This document shows positions 57,401-64,000 of a stretch of 64,000 nucleotides of DNA, piece by piece; the first letter of the stretch is position 1; each line of letters opens with the position of its first letter. Position numbers and translations under genes: made by a program. The DNA is taken from positions 186,001 to 250,000 of the forward strand of contig JAHEEA010000001.1 of NCBI GenBank assembly GCA_024640945.1, in the 5' to 3' direction. The stretch comes from Candidatus Methylopumilus sp. (GTDB taxonomy: Bacteria > Pseudomonadota > Gammaproteobacteria > Burkholderiales > Methylophilaceae). The notes beneath the pieces were generated by a model. That model did not search any database. It was given only the letters and a program-made list of their open reading frames with translations, and was not told the DNA's origin.

Positions 57401-57696
57401 GCACAGTTCAAAGCGGTTTGACCACCCATCGTAGGCAACAAAGCATCTGGACGCTCTTTAGCAATAATTTTCTCAACAACTTGCCAAGTCACAGGCTCGA
57501 TGTAGGTCGCATCCGCCATCTCAGGGTCAGTCATAATCGTCGCAGGATTAGAGTTCACCAGAATGACACGGTAACCCTCTTCGCGAAGCGCCTTACACGC
57601 CTGTGCACCTGAGTAATCGAACTCACAGGCCTGACCAATCACAATTGGACCAGCGCCAATAATCAGAATGCTTTTAATGTCTGTACGTTTTGCCAT
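54490..57696 (-). CDS. carB: Carbamoyl-phosphate synthase large subunit
   Basis: 1068 residues, close to the family's 1073. Two homologous ATP-grasp halves (starting near residues 1 and 550) with [13 protein letters not shown] and [12 protein letters not shown], each with its ATP-binding loops. The C-terminal allosteric MGS-like domain (about 935-1068, after [18 protein letters not shown]) contains the regulatory region. It makes carbamoyl phosphate for arginine and pyrimidines. It is 7 bp from carA. Confidence 0.98.
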   Translation of the reverse strand: MAKRTDIKSILIIGAGPIVIGQACEFDYSGAQACKALREEGYRVILVNSNPATIMTDPEMADATYIEPVTWQVVEKIIAKERPDALLPTMGGQTALNCALDLDKHGVLKKYNVELIGASKEAIDKAEDRQKFKEAMTKIGLGSARSSMAHSLEEALQVQSSIGYPVIIRPSFTMGGSGGGIAYNREEFITICERGLEASPTKELLIEESLLGWKEYEMEVVRDTKDNCIIICSIENLDPMGVHTGDSITVAPAQTLTDKEYQILRDASLAVLREIGVDTGGSNVQFAINPVDGRMIVIEMNPRVSRSSALASKATGFPIAKVAAKLAVGFTLDELKNEITGGATPASFEPSIDYVVTKIPRFAFEKFPQADSRLTTQMKSVGEVMAMGRTFQESFQKALRGLEVGVDGLDEKSTDLDEIQKEMGEPGPERIWFVGDAFRAGMTVDQVFDHSKIDPWFLVQIEDIIKREMALKGRHLADLDKDALFQLKRRGFSDRRLAKLLGTDQHAVRAYRQALNVRPVYKRVDTCAAEFATNTAYMYSTYEEECEAKPTDKKKIMVLGGGPNRIGQGIEFDYCCVHAAFAMREDGYETIMVNCNPETVSTDFDTSDRLYFEPLTLEDVLEIVAIEKPVGVIVQYGGQTPLKLARDLEKAGVPIIGTSPDAIDCAEDRERFQQMLQGLGLKQPPNRTARTPDEALRLAQEIGYPLVVRPSYVLGGRAMEIVQEQAQLERYMREAVKVSNESPVLLDRFLNDALEVDVDALCDGEEVIIGGIMEHVEQAGVHSGDSACSLPPYSLSAKLQDELRVQTVQMAKALGVVGLMNVQFAIQGETVYVLEVNPRASRTVPFVSKACGLQLAKVAARCMAGRKLKDQGVTKEIIPPYYSVKEAVFPFIKFPGVDTILGPEMKSTGEVMGIGNTFAEAFVKAQLGSGDKLPSGGKAFISVRREDRERVVEIAQALANLGFQLYATRGTAGALADAGLEVTPVNKVAEGRPHIVDMIKNNEISFIVNVTDDKRAVQDSYAIRRNALQQKVTYYTTLAGAKAACIGMAHMQELEVKSIQELHLSLNQ

Positions 57697-57703
57697 AATT
57701 TTC

Positions 57704-58837
57704 TTATTGATTGTGCTGTTTCATAGATGCAATGAATCGATCAAACAAATAACTCATCTCTGTAGGACCAGGACTTGCTTCTGGGTGACCCTGGAAACTG
57801 AACGCAGGTTTATCAGTGCGCGCAATCCCTTGCAAACTACCATCAAATAAAGAGACATGCGTTGTGCGAACATTAGCCGGCAACGAAGCTACATCTACCG
57901 CAAAACCATGGTTTTGGCTGGTAATAAAGACACGCTTGTCATCCACATCTTGCACTGGATGGTTTGCGCCGTGATGCCCAAACTTCATCTTAACGGTTTT
58001 AGCACCAGAGGCTAAAGCCAACAATTGATGACCCAAGCAAATACCAAAAGTCGGAATGCCAGTTTCTACAATTTGTTTAATCGCCGAAATTGCGTAATCA
58101 CACGGTTGAGGATCGCCAGGGCCATTTGATAAAAACACACCGTCTGGCTTTAAAGCCAATGCTTGTTCAGCCGTTGCTTGCGCTGGAAGCACGGTTACTC
58201 TACAGCCACGGGCAACCAACATACGTAAAATGTTGCGCTTAACGCCATAATCAAATGCAACTACATGGAATTTTGGATTTTCTGATTCTCCATAACCGCT
58301 CGCCAAATCCCATTCACTCTCGGTGAACTCATAAGAATCAGTCACGCTTACAACTTTTGCCAAATCCATTCCTGACAAACCAGGAAACGCTTTCGCCAAC
58401 TCAAGTGCTTTCGCTTCATCAACTTCACCAGCGATAATACAACCGGCTTGCGCGCCCTTCTCTCTGAGCACACGAGTTAACTTACGGGTATCAATATCAG
58501 AAATCGCAACAACGTTATTTGCGACCAGATATTCAGATAAAGATTGTTCACTACGCCAATTACTATGCACCAATGGCAAATCACGAATGATTAAGCCACT
58601 TGCATAAACTTTTCCAGATTCAACATCTTCTGAGTTCACGCCAGTGTTGCCAATGTGAGGATAGGTCAGCGTTACGATTTGTTTGGTATACGATGGGTCA
58701 GTGAGAATTTCTTGATAACCAGTCATAGAGGTGTTGAAAACAACTTCACCAGCTGTTTGGCTGGGAGCACCAATTGAAATACCACGAAACACTGTTCCAT
58801 CAGCAAGTACTAACATGGCTGGTGTGTGTTGCGGCAC
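57704..58837 (-). CDS. carA: Carbamoyl-phosphate synthase small subunit
   Basis: 377 residues. GTG start (58835-58837) with an AGGGG Shine-Dalgarno 6 bases upstream; starting at the later ATG would lose part of the N-terminal strand. Class I glutaminase: nucleophile in [13 protein letters not shown] and HPE catalytic pair in [11 protein letters not shown]. It supplies ammonia to CarB. A leader hairpin lies upstream. Confidence 0.97.
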   Translation of the reverse strand: MPQHTPAMLVLADGTVFRGISIGAPSQTAGEVVFNTSMTGYQEILTDPSYTKQIVTLTYPHIGNTGVNSEDVESGKVYASGLIIRDLPLVHSNWRSEQSLSEYLVANNVVAISDIDTRKLTRVLREKGAQAGCIIAGEVDEAKALELAKAFPGLSGMDLAKVVSVTDSYEFTESEWDLASGYGESENPKFHVVAFDYGVKRNILRMLVARGCRVTVLPAQATAEQALALKPDGVFLSNGPGDPQPCDYAISAIKQIVETGIPTFGICLGHQLLALASGAKTVKMKFGHHGANHPVQDVDDKRVFITSQNHGFAVDVASLPANVRTTHVSLFDGSLQGIARTDKPAFSFQGHPEASPGPTEMSYLFDRFIASMKQHNQ

Positions 58838-58889
58838 GTATAACCCCTTGTTTTTAAAAAATTGTCGCTTTGACTAAAGCGGATGTGCA

Positions 58890-58919
58890 AAGCGGGAGGA
58901 GTATTTACTCTTCCCGCTC
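58890..58919 (-). promoter_or_regulatory. Hairpin between dapB and carA
   Basis: AGCGGGA...TCCCGCT with inner GAGTA/TACTC-type pairing (58890-58918). On the minus strand the following bases are only weakly T-rich, so it may be the dapB terminator or a carA leader hairpin. Confidence 0.45.
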
Positions 58920-59015
58920 AATTAATGTTCCATATTATAGCTGAAACCACCTCAGCTATCAATCAGCTTTGCGTAAATCACATGCTAATTTTATTAGTTT
59001 TTTAAACTTCTACGC

Positions 59016-59816
59016 CTAACGCAGACCTAGCACGTCTTGCATATCAAATAAGCCTGATTTTTTATCAGCCATAAACTTTGCTGCACGAAGCGCACCCAAA
59101 GCAAAAGTCGCCCGACTACTGGCCTTATGCGTCAATTCAACACGCTCGCCAATACCTGCAAACAAGACAGTATGATCACCTACAACGTCACCGCCACGAA
59201 CTGTTGCAAAGCCAATTGTATTAGCATCACGCTCACCCGTGACACCCTCGCGACCATAAATTGCACAGGTTTCAAGATTGCGACCTAAAGCATCAGCTGC
59301 GGCCTCACCCAAACGTAAAGCTGTACCAGAAGGCGCATCGACTTTATGGCGATGATGCGCTTCAATAATCTCAACGTCATAACCTTCATCCAAAACCTTG
59401 GCAGCAGCTTGTACTAAACTAATCAATAAAGTAACACCCACGCTCATGTTCGGCGCGAACACTACAGGAATAGTTTTTGATGCTGATTCAATCAGGTTTT
59501 TTTCAGCGGCACTAAATCCAGTCGTCCCAATGGCCATGCTTACGCCCACTGCCTGACAAGCAGCCAAATACTGCAAGCTAGGCTCAGGACGCGTAAAATC
59601 AACCAAGACATCAGCGCCTTGTAAAGCACTCACAACATCATGACTAATTTTCACGCCAGTAAGTTTACCAAACTGCTCCCCAGCATCACGTCCAATTTGC
59701 GGACTATCACCACGATCAAGTGCAGCATGCAAAGTTAACTCTGGATCAGAAAAAACTCCATCCAACAAAGCATGTCCCATGCGACCAGAGCAACCAGCAA
59801 TCACTACTTTTAGCAT
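59016..59816 (-). CDS. dapB: 4-hydroxy-tetrahydrodipicolinate reductase
   Basis: 266 residues from the ATG at 59816 (MLKVVIAGCSGRMGHALL); an upstream start at 59834 adds six residues. NAD(P)-binding GCSGRMG at the N-terminus and the catalytic EAHHRHKVDAPSGTAL block around 155-170. Fourth step towards lysine and diaminopimelate. The order bamE-dapB-carA is conserved. Confidence 0.97.
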   Translation of the reverse strand: MLKVVIAGCSGRMGHALLDGVFSDPELTLHAALDRGDSPQIGRDAGEQFGKLTGVKISHDVVSALQGADVLVDFTRPEPSLQYLAACQAVGVSMAIGTTGFSAAEKNLIESASKTIPVVFAPNMSVGVTLLISLVQAAAKVLDEGYDVEIIEAHHRHKVDAPSGTALRLGEAAADALGRNLETCAIYGREGVTGERDANTIGFATVRGGDVVGDHTVLFAGIGERVELTHKASSRATFALGALRAAKFMADKKSGLFDMQDVLGLR

Positions 59817-59861
59817 TTCAAATTCACTTCTCAATAAAACTTAATAAAATATAAGCACCGC

Positions 59862-61193
59862 TTAGAAGCCAATTTTCTCAAGCATACGCTCAAAGTAACC
59901 AGGCTCATCAGCTGATAAAGGCTTGTCCTTAGCGGACTGCGGTTTAGATACAGACTGCTCAACATCTTTCTTAACAGGGTCTTGCACAGACTCTGGTTGT
60001 ATTTGGAACTCAGGTGCAATAGTTAGAGGCTTATCAACCGGAGAATCCAAAATTTCCATTTTAGGCTTCTTATGGTATTCGGCTTCCTCATCAGGAGACT
60101 TAACGATCTTAGCTGACTCCATGACCACTGGTTTCCCATTCAAACTTATTTTAGAAGTAACTGATTCTTTCACAATCATCCATTTATTTTTGTCACGCTC
60201 AAAAACCAAAGTCAACACCTTAACCACTTGATCACTATAGCGCGGAGAACTATAGTGCTGAAAAAACTCAACATTCGCCTTATTACCGTCAACGCTTACT
60301 ACCACGTTTTCCAGCCCCAACTTAATATCGCCTTGTTTCGCAGATAATCGTTTCTTACGTTGCAACAACCAAGCTTTTTTAGTCAAGCCAATAGGTTTAA
60401 ATTGATTAGAATAAAAACTCAGGTACACACTAATATTTTTATTACGCCAAGCATCTGCCCAACTAGCAACTCTCTCAAGCACTTGATTCTTATCATCAAC
60501 GACAGTATCTGTTTGATGGTGGGCGATAGGTTGCTTCAGCTCGGAAGCATCTTTAATAACCTGCAAACTCGATGAATTTTCACTAACCACTTTATCTTCT
60601 AAAGATTTTGGTGCTGAAGCTACAATAAGGGGTGGCCCAACCACTCTGGAAGACTGAATGGAATCAGCAATTTTAGATTCCAACTTCTCAACTGGCTTGC
60701 CCGCAACCTTAGATGGCACCTTATCAACGAGTTCATCACTTCCCCAAAACTTGAATCGATCAAGCCAGCCCTTTTTAGGATCTTCATTCAATAACGCTTT
60801 ATTACTCTTGGCAGTTGTCACATCTTCAACTGAAGCCATTGCAACGCCTTCAGCCCCAGGCTGCCCTGAAAGAATTACGTCCCCACGAACAGCTTTCAAC
60901 CCATTGTCACTAAATTCTAAAATGACGCGACGGCGCTCAATCACTCGGCCATCTTTGTTCATTTGATATAGATAATCCCAACGATCAAGATGGAAACTAT
61001 CTTGCAGTAATGGCGTACCCATAACATAACGCACCTGAGATTTAGTCATGCCAGGCTTAAGCTGCATCATCATTTTCGATGTCACAACATTACCCTGCTG
61101 AACATCAAGCTTGTATGTTTTAAAAGAAGGCAGCGTAGATGTGCAAGAAGCACTTAACAAAGCAAGCAATAAGATTAGATGACGCATTATCAT
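59862..61193 (-). CDS. BamE-family lipoprotein fused to an NTF2-like C-terminal domain
   Basis: 443 residues. Lipobox LSASC (Cys17), then a BamE-like fold (about 25-108) with LKPGMTKSQVRYVMGTP and DRWDYLYQM. Normal BamE is about 110-150 residues. A long linker (about 110-235) leads to an NTF2-like domain (about 240-346) with W..AW, QRK, FFQHY and W.IVKES signatures, matching the C-terminal domains of the two TPR lipoproteins at 1377-3306. A disordered, Pro/Lys tail follows. BamE belongs to the outer-membrane protein insertion machine; the extra domain is unusual. It sits next to fur, as standard bamE does. Confidence 0.88.
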   Translation of the reverse strand: MIMRHLILLLALLSASCTSTLPSFKTYKLDVQQGNVVTSKMMMQLKPGMTKSQVRYVMGTPLLQDSFHLDRWDYLYQMNKDGRVIERRRVILEFSDNGLKAVRGDVILSGQPGAEGVAMASVEDVTTAKSNKALLNEDPKKGWLDRFKFWGSDELVDKVPSKVAGKPVEKLESKIADSIQSSRVVGPPLIVASAPKSLEDKVVSENSSSLQVIKDASELKQPIAHHQTDTVVDDKNQVLERVASWADAWRNKNISVYLSFYSNQFKPIGLTKKAWLLQRKKRLSAKQGDIKLGLENVVVSVDGNKANVEFFQHYSSPRYSDQVVKVLTLVFERDKNKWMIVKESVTSKISLNGKPVVMESAKIVKSPDEEAEYHKKPKMEILDSPVDKPLTIAPEFQIQPESVQDPVKKDVEQSVSKPQSAKDKPLSADEPGYFERMLEKIGF

Positions 61194-61310
61194 GACTTAA
61201 ATAAGAATTAACGATAATATAACACGATAGCTAAGGTCTTAAACAGACAACCATGAATGTCGCAAACTATGGACCTACTGATTCATTAAGATTTAAAACA
61301 GAGAATATTT

Positions 61311-61742
61311 ATGACGATACGCGACCCTGACGAGTTAAAAAGTGTAGGCCTTAAAGCAACGCTACCTAGATTAAAAGTACTCAGTCTTTTTGAAAACAGT
61401 AAAGAACGTCATTTATCAGCCGAAGATGTATATAAGGTATTGCTTAACTCGGGTGATGACGTTGGCCTTGCAACAGTTTACAGAGTACTAACGCAATTTG
61501 AACAAGCTGGATTATTGGTTCGCCATCACTTTGAAGGTGGCAAAGCTGTATTTGAGCTCAATCACGGCACGCATCACGATCATATTGTATGTATGCAATG
61601 TGGCGTAGTTGAAGAATTCTGTGATGATAAAATTGAAGTGCTACAACACAAAGTAGCGGAGGAACGAGGTTTTAAGATTAAAGAGCATTCTCTTTATATT
61701 TATGCAGACTGCAATAAACAATCCTGCAGAAATAAAGCTTAA
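61311..61742 (+). CDS. fur: Ferric uptake regulator Fur
   Basis: 143 residues. Winged-helix N-terminus (LKSVGLKATLPRLKVLSLFE), the metal-binding HHDHIVCMQCG region and a second cysteine pair in YADCNKQSCRNKA, all expected for Fur. It represses iron uptake genes when iron-loaded. It is divergent from the BamE gene and converges with recN (4-bp stop overlap). Confidence 0.96.
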   Translation: MTIRDPDELKSVGLKATLPRLKVLSLFENSKERHLSAEDVYKVLLNSGDDVGLATVYRVLTQFEQAGLLVRHHFEGGKAVFELNHGTHHDHIVCMQCGVVEEFCDDKIEVLQHKVAEERGFKIKEHSLYIYADCNKQSCRNKA

Positions 61743-63391
61743 TCAGATAACATTTCTTTTGCATGTTGACGCGTCGTTTCAGTAATCTCGACCCCGCCCA
61801 ACATTCGCGCAATCTCTTCAATACGCGCATTTGGATCTAAGGCCTCAATAGTACTGAGCGTCATCTGATCTTTTTGAATTTTCTTAACATTTAAATGGTG
61901 CTTACCTTGCGAGGCAACTTGCGGCAAATGAGTAATCACTAGAACTTGCCTGTCGCCACTTAACTGTTTCAACAATAAGCCAACGATTTCAGCCACACCA
62001 CCACCAATACCTACATCCACTTCATCAAAAATCATCGTTGGCACACTACCCTGCTCTGCAGTCACCACACGAATAGCCAGGCTAATTCGAGACAACTCCC
62101 CACCTGAAGCCACTTTATTGAGAGGTCTTACTTCAACGCCAATATGTCCAGCAACCAAAAATTCTACCTGCTCCAAACCACTGGCCGTCGGTGCCTGGTC
62201 TGTCAGCGCAACTTCAAATCGACCACCAGCTAATGATAAGCGCTGCATTTCAGTAGTAATTTTTTGACTGAGCAGCGGTGCGGACTGCTGACGTCCTACG
62301 CTCAAGCGTTTAGCTAAAGTTTGATATTCTTGTTCAACCTCGGCCTCTTGTTTTGCTAGCTCGCCATCAGCGCCAACCGCTTCGAGTTCAGACATACGCT
62401 GTTGCCAAGCATGTAACTCATCACTAAGCGCTTCTGGTTTTAAACGATACTTGCGGCTCATGGCATGAATCGCTTGTATTCGTGACTCAACTTCAGCAAG
62501 GCGCTCGGGATCTAACTCAGCACGCTGTAAATAACGATTTAAGAAACGATCCGTCTCTTCAAGCTGAATAATTGCGGAATCTAAATTAGTGATTGCCTCA
62601 TCTAAGGCCGAATCAAAATCACGCAAACCCTGCAATTTGTGTTGCGCGGAAGCTAGATGACGCAAAGCTGAGATTTCACCCTCACTCAATAATTCACGGC
62701 ATTCTTCACATCCAGCCAACAAGCCAGCGCCATTAGATAAACGACTATGTTCTTGCTGCAAGCTATCCCACTCTTCTTGGCTAAAGCTAAGCTGCTTCAA
62801 TTCGCGCACTTTATCTCGCAGTTCCGCCAACTCGTCCGCGTACTTGCTTGCGTTCCGCTCCATCTCAACACGGCGCTGATATAGCTGTTGCCAAGCTTTA
62901 TATTGCATCGCCGTTTGTGAAGCTAAATCCGTCAAACCACAATAAGCATCAAAAATTTCTTTTTGAGTATTTAGCTTTAATAATGAGTGATGTGCATTTT
63001 GGCTATAAATGTCCACCAAAAATTCACCAGCCTCTCTCAGCTGCTGAACTGTTGCGGCTTGACCATTAATGAAAGCACGCGACCTTCCATCAGCATAGAT
63101 AACACGACGACACAACAATTCGTCATCGGCATTAGGAAGCTCATTTTCTTGCAACCACGCCTTTAGCGCAGGCAGTTGAGCAATATAGAAAATAGCACTA
63201 ATCTCAGCCTTTTCGGCTCCAGTCCTCGTGATGCCGCCTTCACCTCGCACACCAATCGCTAAAGATAATGCATCAATTAGAATTGATTTGCCTGCCCCAG
63301 TTTCACCGGTCAGGACAGTAAACCCCTTTGAGAACTCGATGTCGAGCGCATCGACAATGACAAAATCACGAATGGATAGACTCTGCAGCAT
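61739..63391 (-). CDS. recN: DNA repair protein RecN
   Basis: 550 residues, the usual length. SMC-like: N-terminal Walker A GETGAGKS, a long coiled-coil middle, and the C-terminal signature SGGELSRISLAIRV followed by FDEVDVGIGGGVAEIVG (Walker B). It organises broken DNA ends in repair. It lies 19 bp after nadK. Confidence 0.97.
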   Translation of the reverse strand: MLQSLSIRDFVIVDALDIEFSKGFTVLTGETGAGKSILIDALSLAIGVRGEGGITRTGAEKAEISAIFYIAQLPALKAWLQENELPNADDELLCRRVIYADGRSRAFINGQAATVQQLREAGEFLVDIYSQNAHHSLLKLNTQKEIFDAYCGLTDLASQTAMQYKAWQQLYQRRVEMERNASKYADELAELRDKVRELKQLSFSQEEWDSLQQEHSRLSNGAGLLAGCEECRELLSEGEISALRHLASAQHKLQGLRDFDSALDEAITNLDSAIIQLEETDRFLNRYLQRAELDPERLAEVESRIQAIHAMSRKYRLKPEALSDELHAWQQRMSELEAVGADGELAKQEAEVEQEYQTLAKRLSVGRQQSAPLLSQKITTEMQRLSLAGGRFEVALTDQAPTASGLEQVEFLVAGHIGVEVRPLNKVASGGELSRISLAIRVVTAEQGSVPTMIFDEVDVGIGGGVAEIVGLLLKQLSGDRQVLVITHLPQVASQGKHHLNVKKIQKDQMTLSTIEALDPNARIEEIARMLGGVEITETTRQHAKEMLSD

Positions 63392-63410
63392 AATATTGGC
63401 TACCTAAGCC

Positions 63411-64000
63411 TTAGCTCCAGTTAAGCTTATTGCGAAGTCGGTCGAAATAACAATAGTCGCTTGGATGTAAGAGAGAAATAGCATTTTCAGCACGTACAAT
63501 ATTAATTTTATCGCCCACCTGAAGCTCAACCTGAGATTGCCCATCACAACTTAGTTGCGCCTCATCAAATTGCACAAGTACAACTTCAATATGACTAGAA
63601 CTACTTACCGCAATAGGACGATTACTTAGAGTATGAGGACTAATCGGCACTAAGGAGATCGCTTCCAAATTAGCATGCAGAATAGGGCCGCCCGCAGACA
63701 GTGCATAGGCCGTTGTACCAGTAGGCGTGCTCACAATCAAACCATCGCTTCTTTGCTTATATACAAATTTTCCATCGATGTTCACTTCCAGCTCGATCAG
63801 CCTCACACCACTTTTAATGACTACATCATTGAGTGCGCAGCTAGAAAACACTACTTTATTTTGACGTGTGACTTCCGCCGACAAAAGCATACGAGACTCT
63901 TTAATATAGTCTCCAGCCAGAATACGATCAATTTGCACCAACATATCTTCAGAGCGCACATCTGTTAAGAATCCGAAACGACCTCGATTAATACCAATTA
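63411..64000 (-). CDS. nadK: NAD kinase (5' end outside window)
   Basis: Partial: the N-terminal part, including the GGDGT motif, lies beyond base 64000. The visible residues begin with GINRGRFGFLTDVRSEDM, a NadK block, then SRMLLSAEV, and the diagnostic TPTGTTAYALSAGGPI. It makes NADP from NAD and ATP. nadK-recN adjacency is conserved. Confidence 0.96.
   Translation of the reverse strand, partial: IGINRGRFGFLTDVRSEDMLVQIDRILAGDYIKESRMLLSAEVTRQNKVVFSSCALNDVVIKSGVRLIELEVNIDGKFVYKQRSDGLIVSTPTGTTAYALSAGGPILHANLEAISLVPISPHTLSNRPIAVSSSSHIEVVLVQFDEAQLSCDGQSQVELQVGDKINIVRAENAISLLHPSDYCYFDRLRNKLNWS

Noticed and set aside
58890-58919. A carA attenuator or pyrimidine-responsive leader
   Set aside because: Only one hairpin is seen, with no competing antiterminator and a weak T-run. 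It is listed as an undefined hairpin instead.
1-64000. CRISPR arrays, insertion sequences, or a toxin-antitoxin or restriction-type defence set
   Set aside because: No regularly spaced direct repeats, transposase or terminal inverted repeats, and no toxin or nuclease pair were seen. The accessory patch holds only the phage-like genes listed.

Overview
The window reads as a stretch of chromosome from a moderately AT-rich betaproteobacterium, most likely in or near the Methylophilaceae (Methylotenera/Methylophilus type). That placement is an inference from protein flavour and gene order. The supporting features are a 14-gene nuoA-N operon followed by a DUF2818 gene, the tpiA-secG-tRNA-Leu(GAG) block, the birA-coaX pair, and the order recN/fur/bamE/dapB/carA/carB/greA/DUF4149/yhbY/rlmE/ftsH/folP/glmM. 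No rRNA or methanol-oxidation gene is present to confirm it.

Layout. 1-3.6 kb (minus strand): a YeeZ-like SDR protein (cut by the window edge), a NUDIX hydrolase, two tandem paralogous TPR lipoproteins and a DUF2818 membrane protein. 3.6-18.1 kb (minus): the complete nuo operon for respiratory complex I. 18.1-21.1 kb: a small accessory patch that looks like a decayed prophage or integrative element, with an orphan 'NALKHG' protein, a cI/XRE-like regulator, a small unknown protein, a Sak-type single-strand annealing protein and a broken P4-type integrase. 21.2-26.5 kb: an envelope and cell-shape group with a bactofilin-M23 peptidase-bactofilin operon, a META-domain lipoprotein with a lysine-rich tail, a RodZ-like protein, a Pal-like lipoprotein and HU. 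26.7-30.6 kb: tRNA-Leu, secG, tpiA, recJ and an RpfE-type gene. 30.7-35.4 kb: sixA-like, CYTH protein, a glycine-zipper protein, an outer-membrane protein behind a strong Fur box, and an M17 aminopeptidase. 35.6-41.5 kb: aceE-aceF-lpdA. 41.6-47.2 kb: FadL-type porin, DUF1348, a truncated SPOR-type gene, coaX, birA and glnS. 47.2-64 kb: a FimV-like mini-protein, glmM, folP, ftsH, rlmE, yhbY, DUF4149, greA, carB, carA, dapB, a long BamE fusion, fur, recN and nadK (cut by the window edge).

Most of the window is ordinary housekeeping DNA. The unusual signals are five. (i) One NTF2-like C-terminal domain appears three times, on two TPR lipoproteins and on a BamE homologue. (ii) The usual tpiA-secG-tRNA-Leu-nuoA neighbourhood is split by about 8.6 kb holding phage remnants and a shape/envelope module. 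(iii) A near-consensus Fur box overlaps a near-consensus promoter of an uncharacterised outer-membrane protein. (iv) A nested inverted-repeat operator lies in the phage remnant. (v) Several domain edits are visible: a shortened CHAD domain, a SPOR-less SPOR-type gene, and a tandem duplication inside nuoL. I found no CRISPR array, insertion sequence or clear new defence system.
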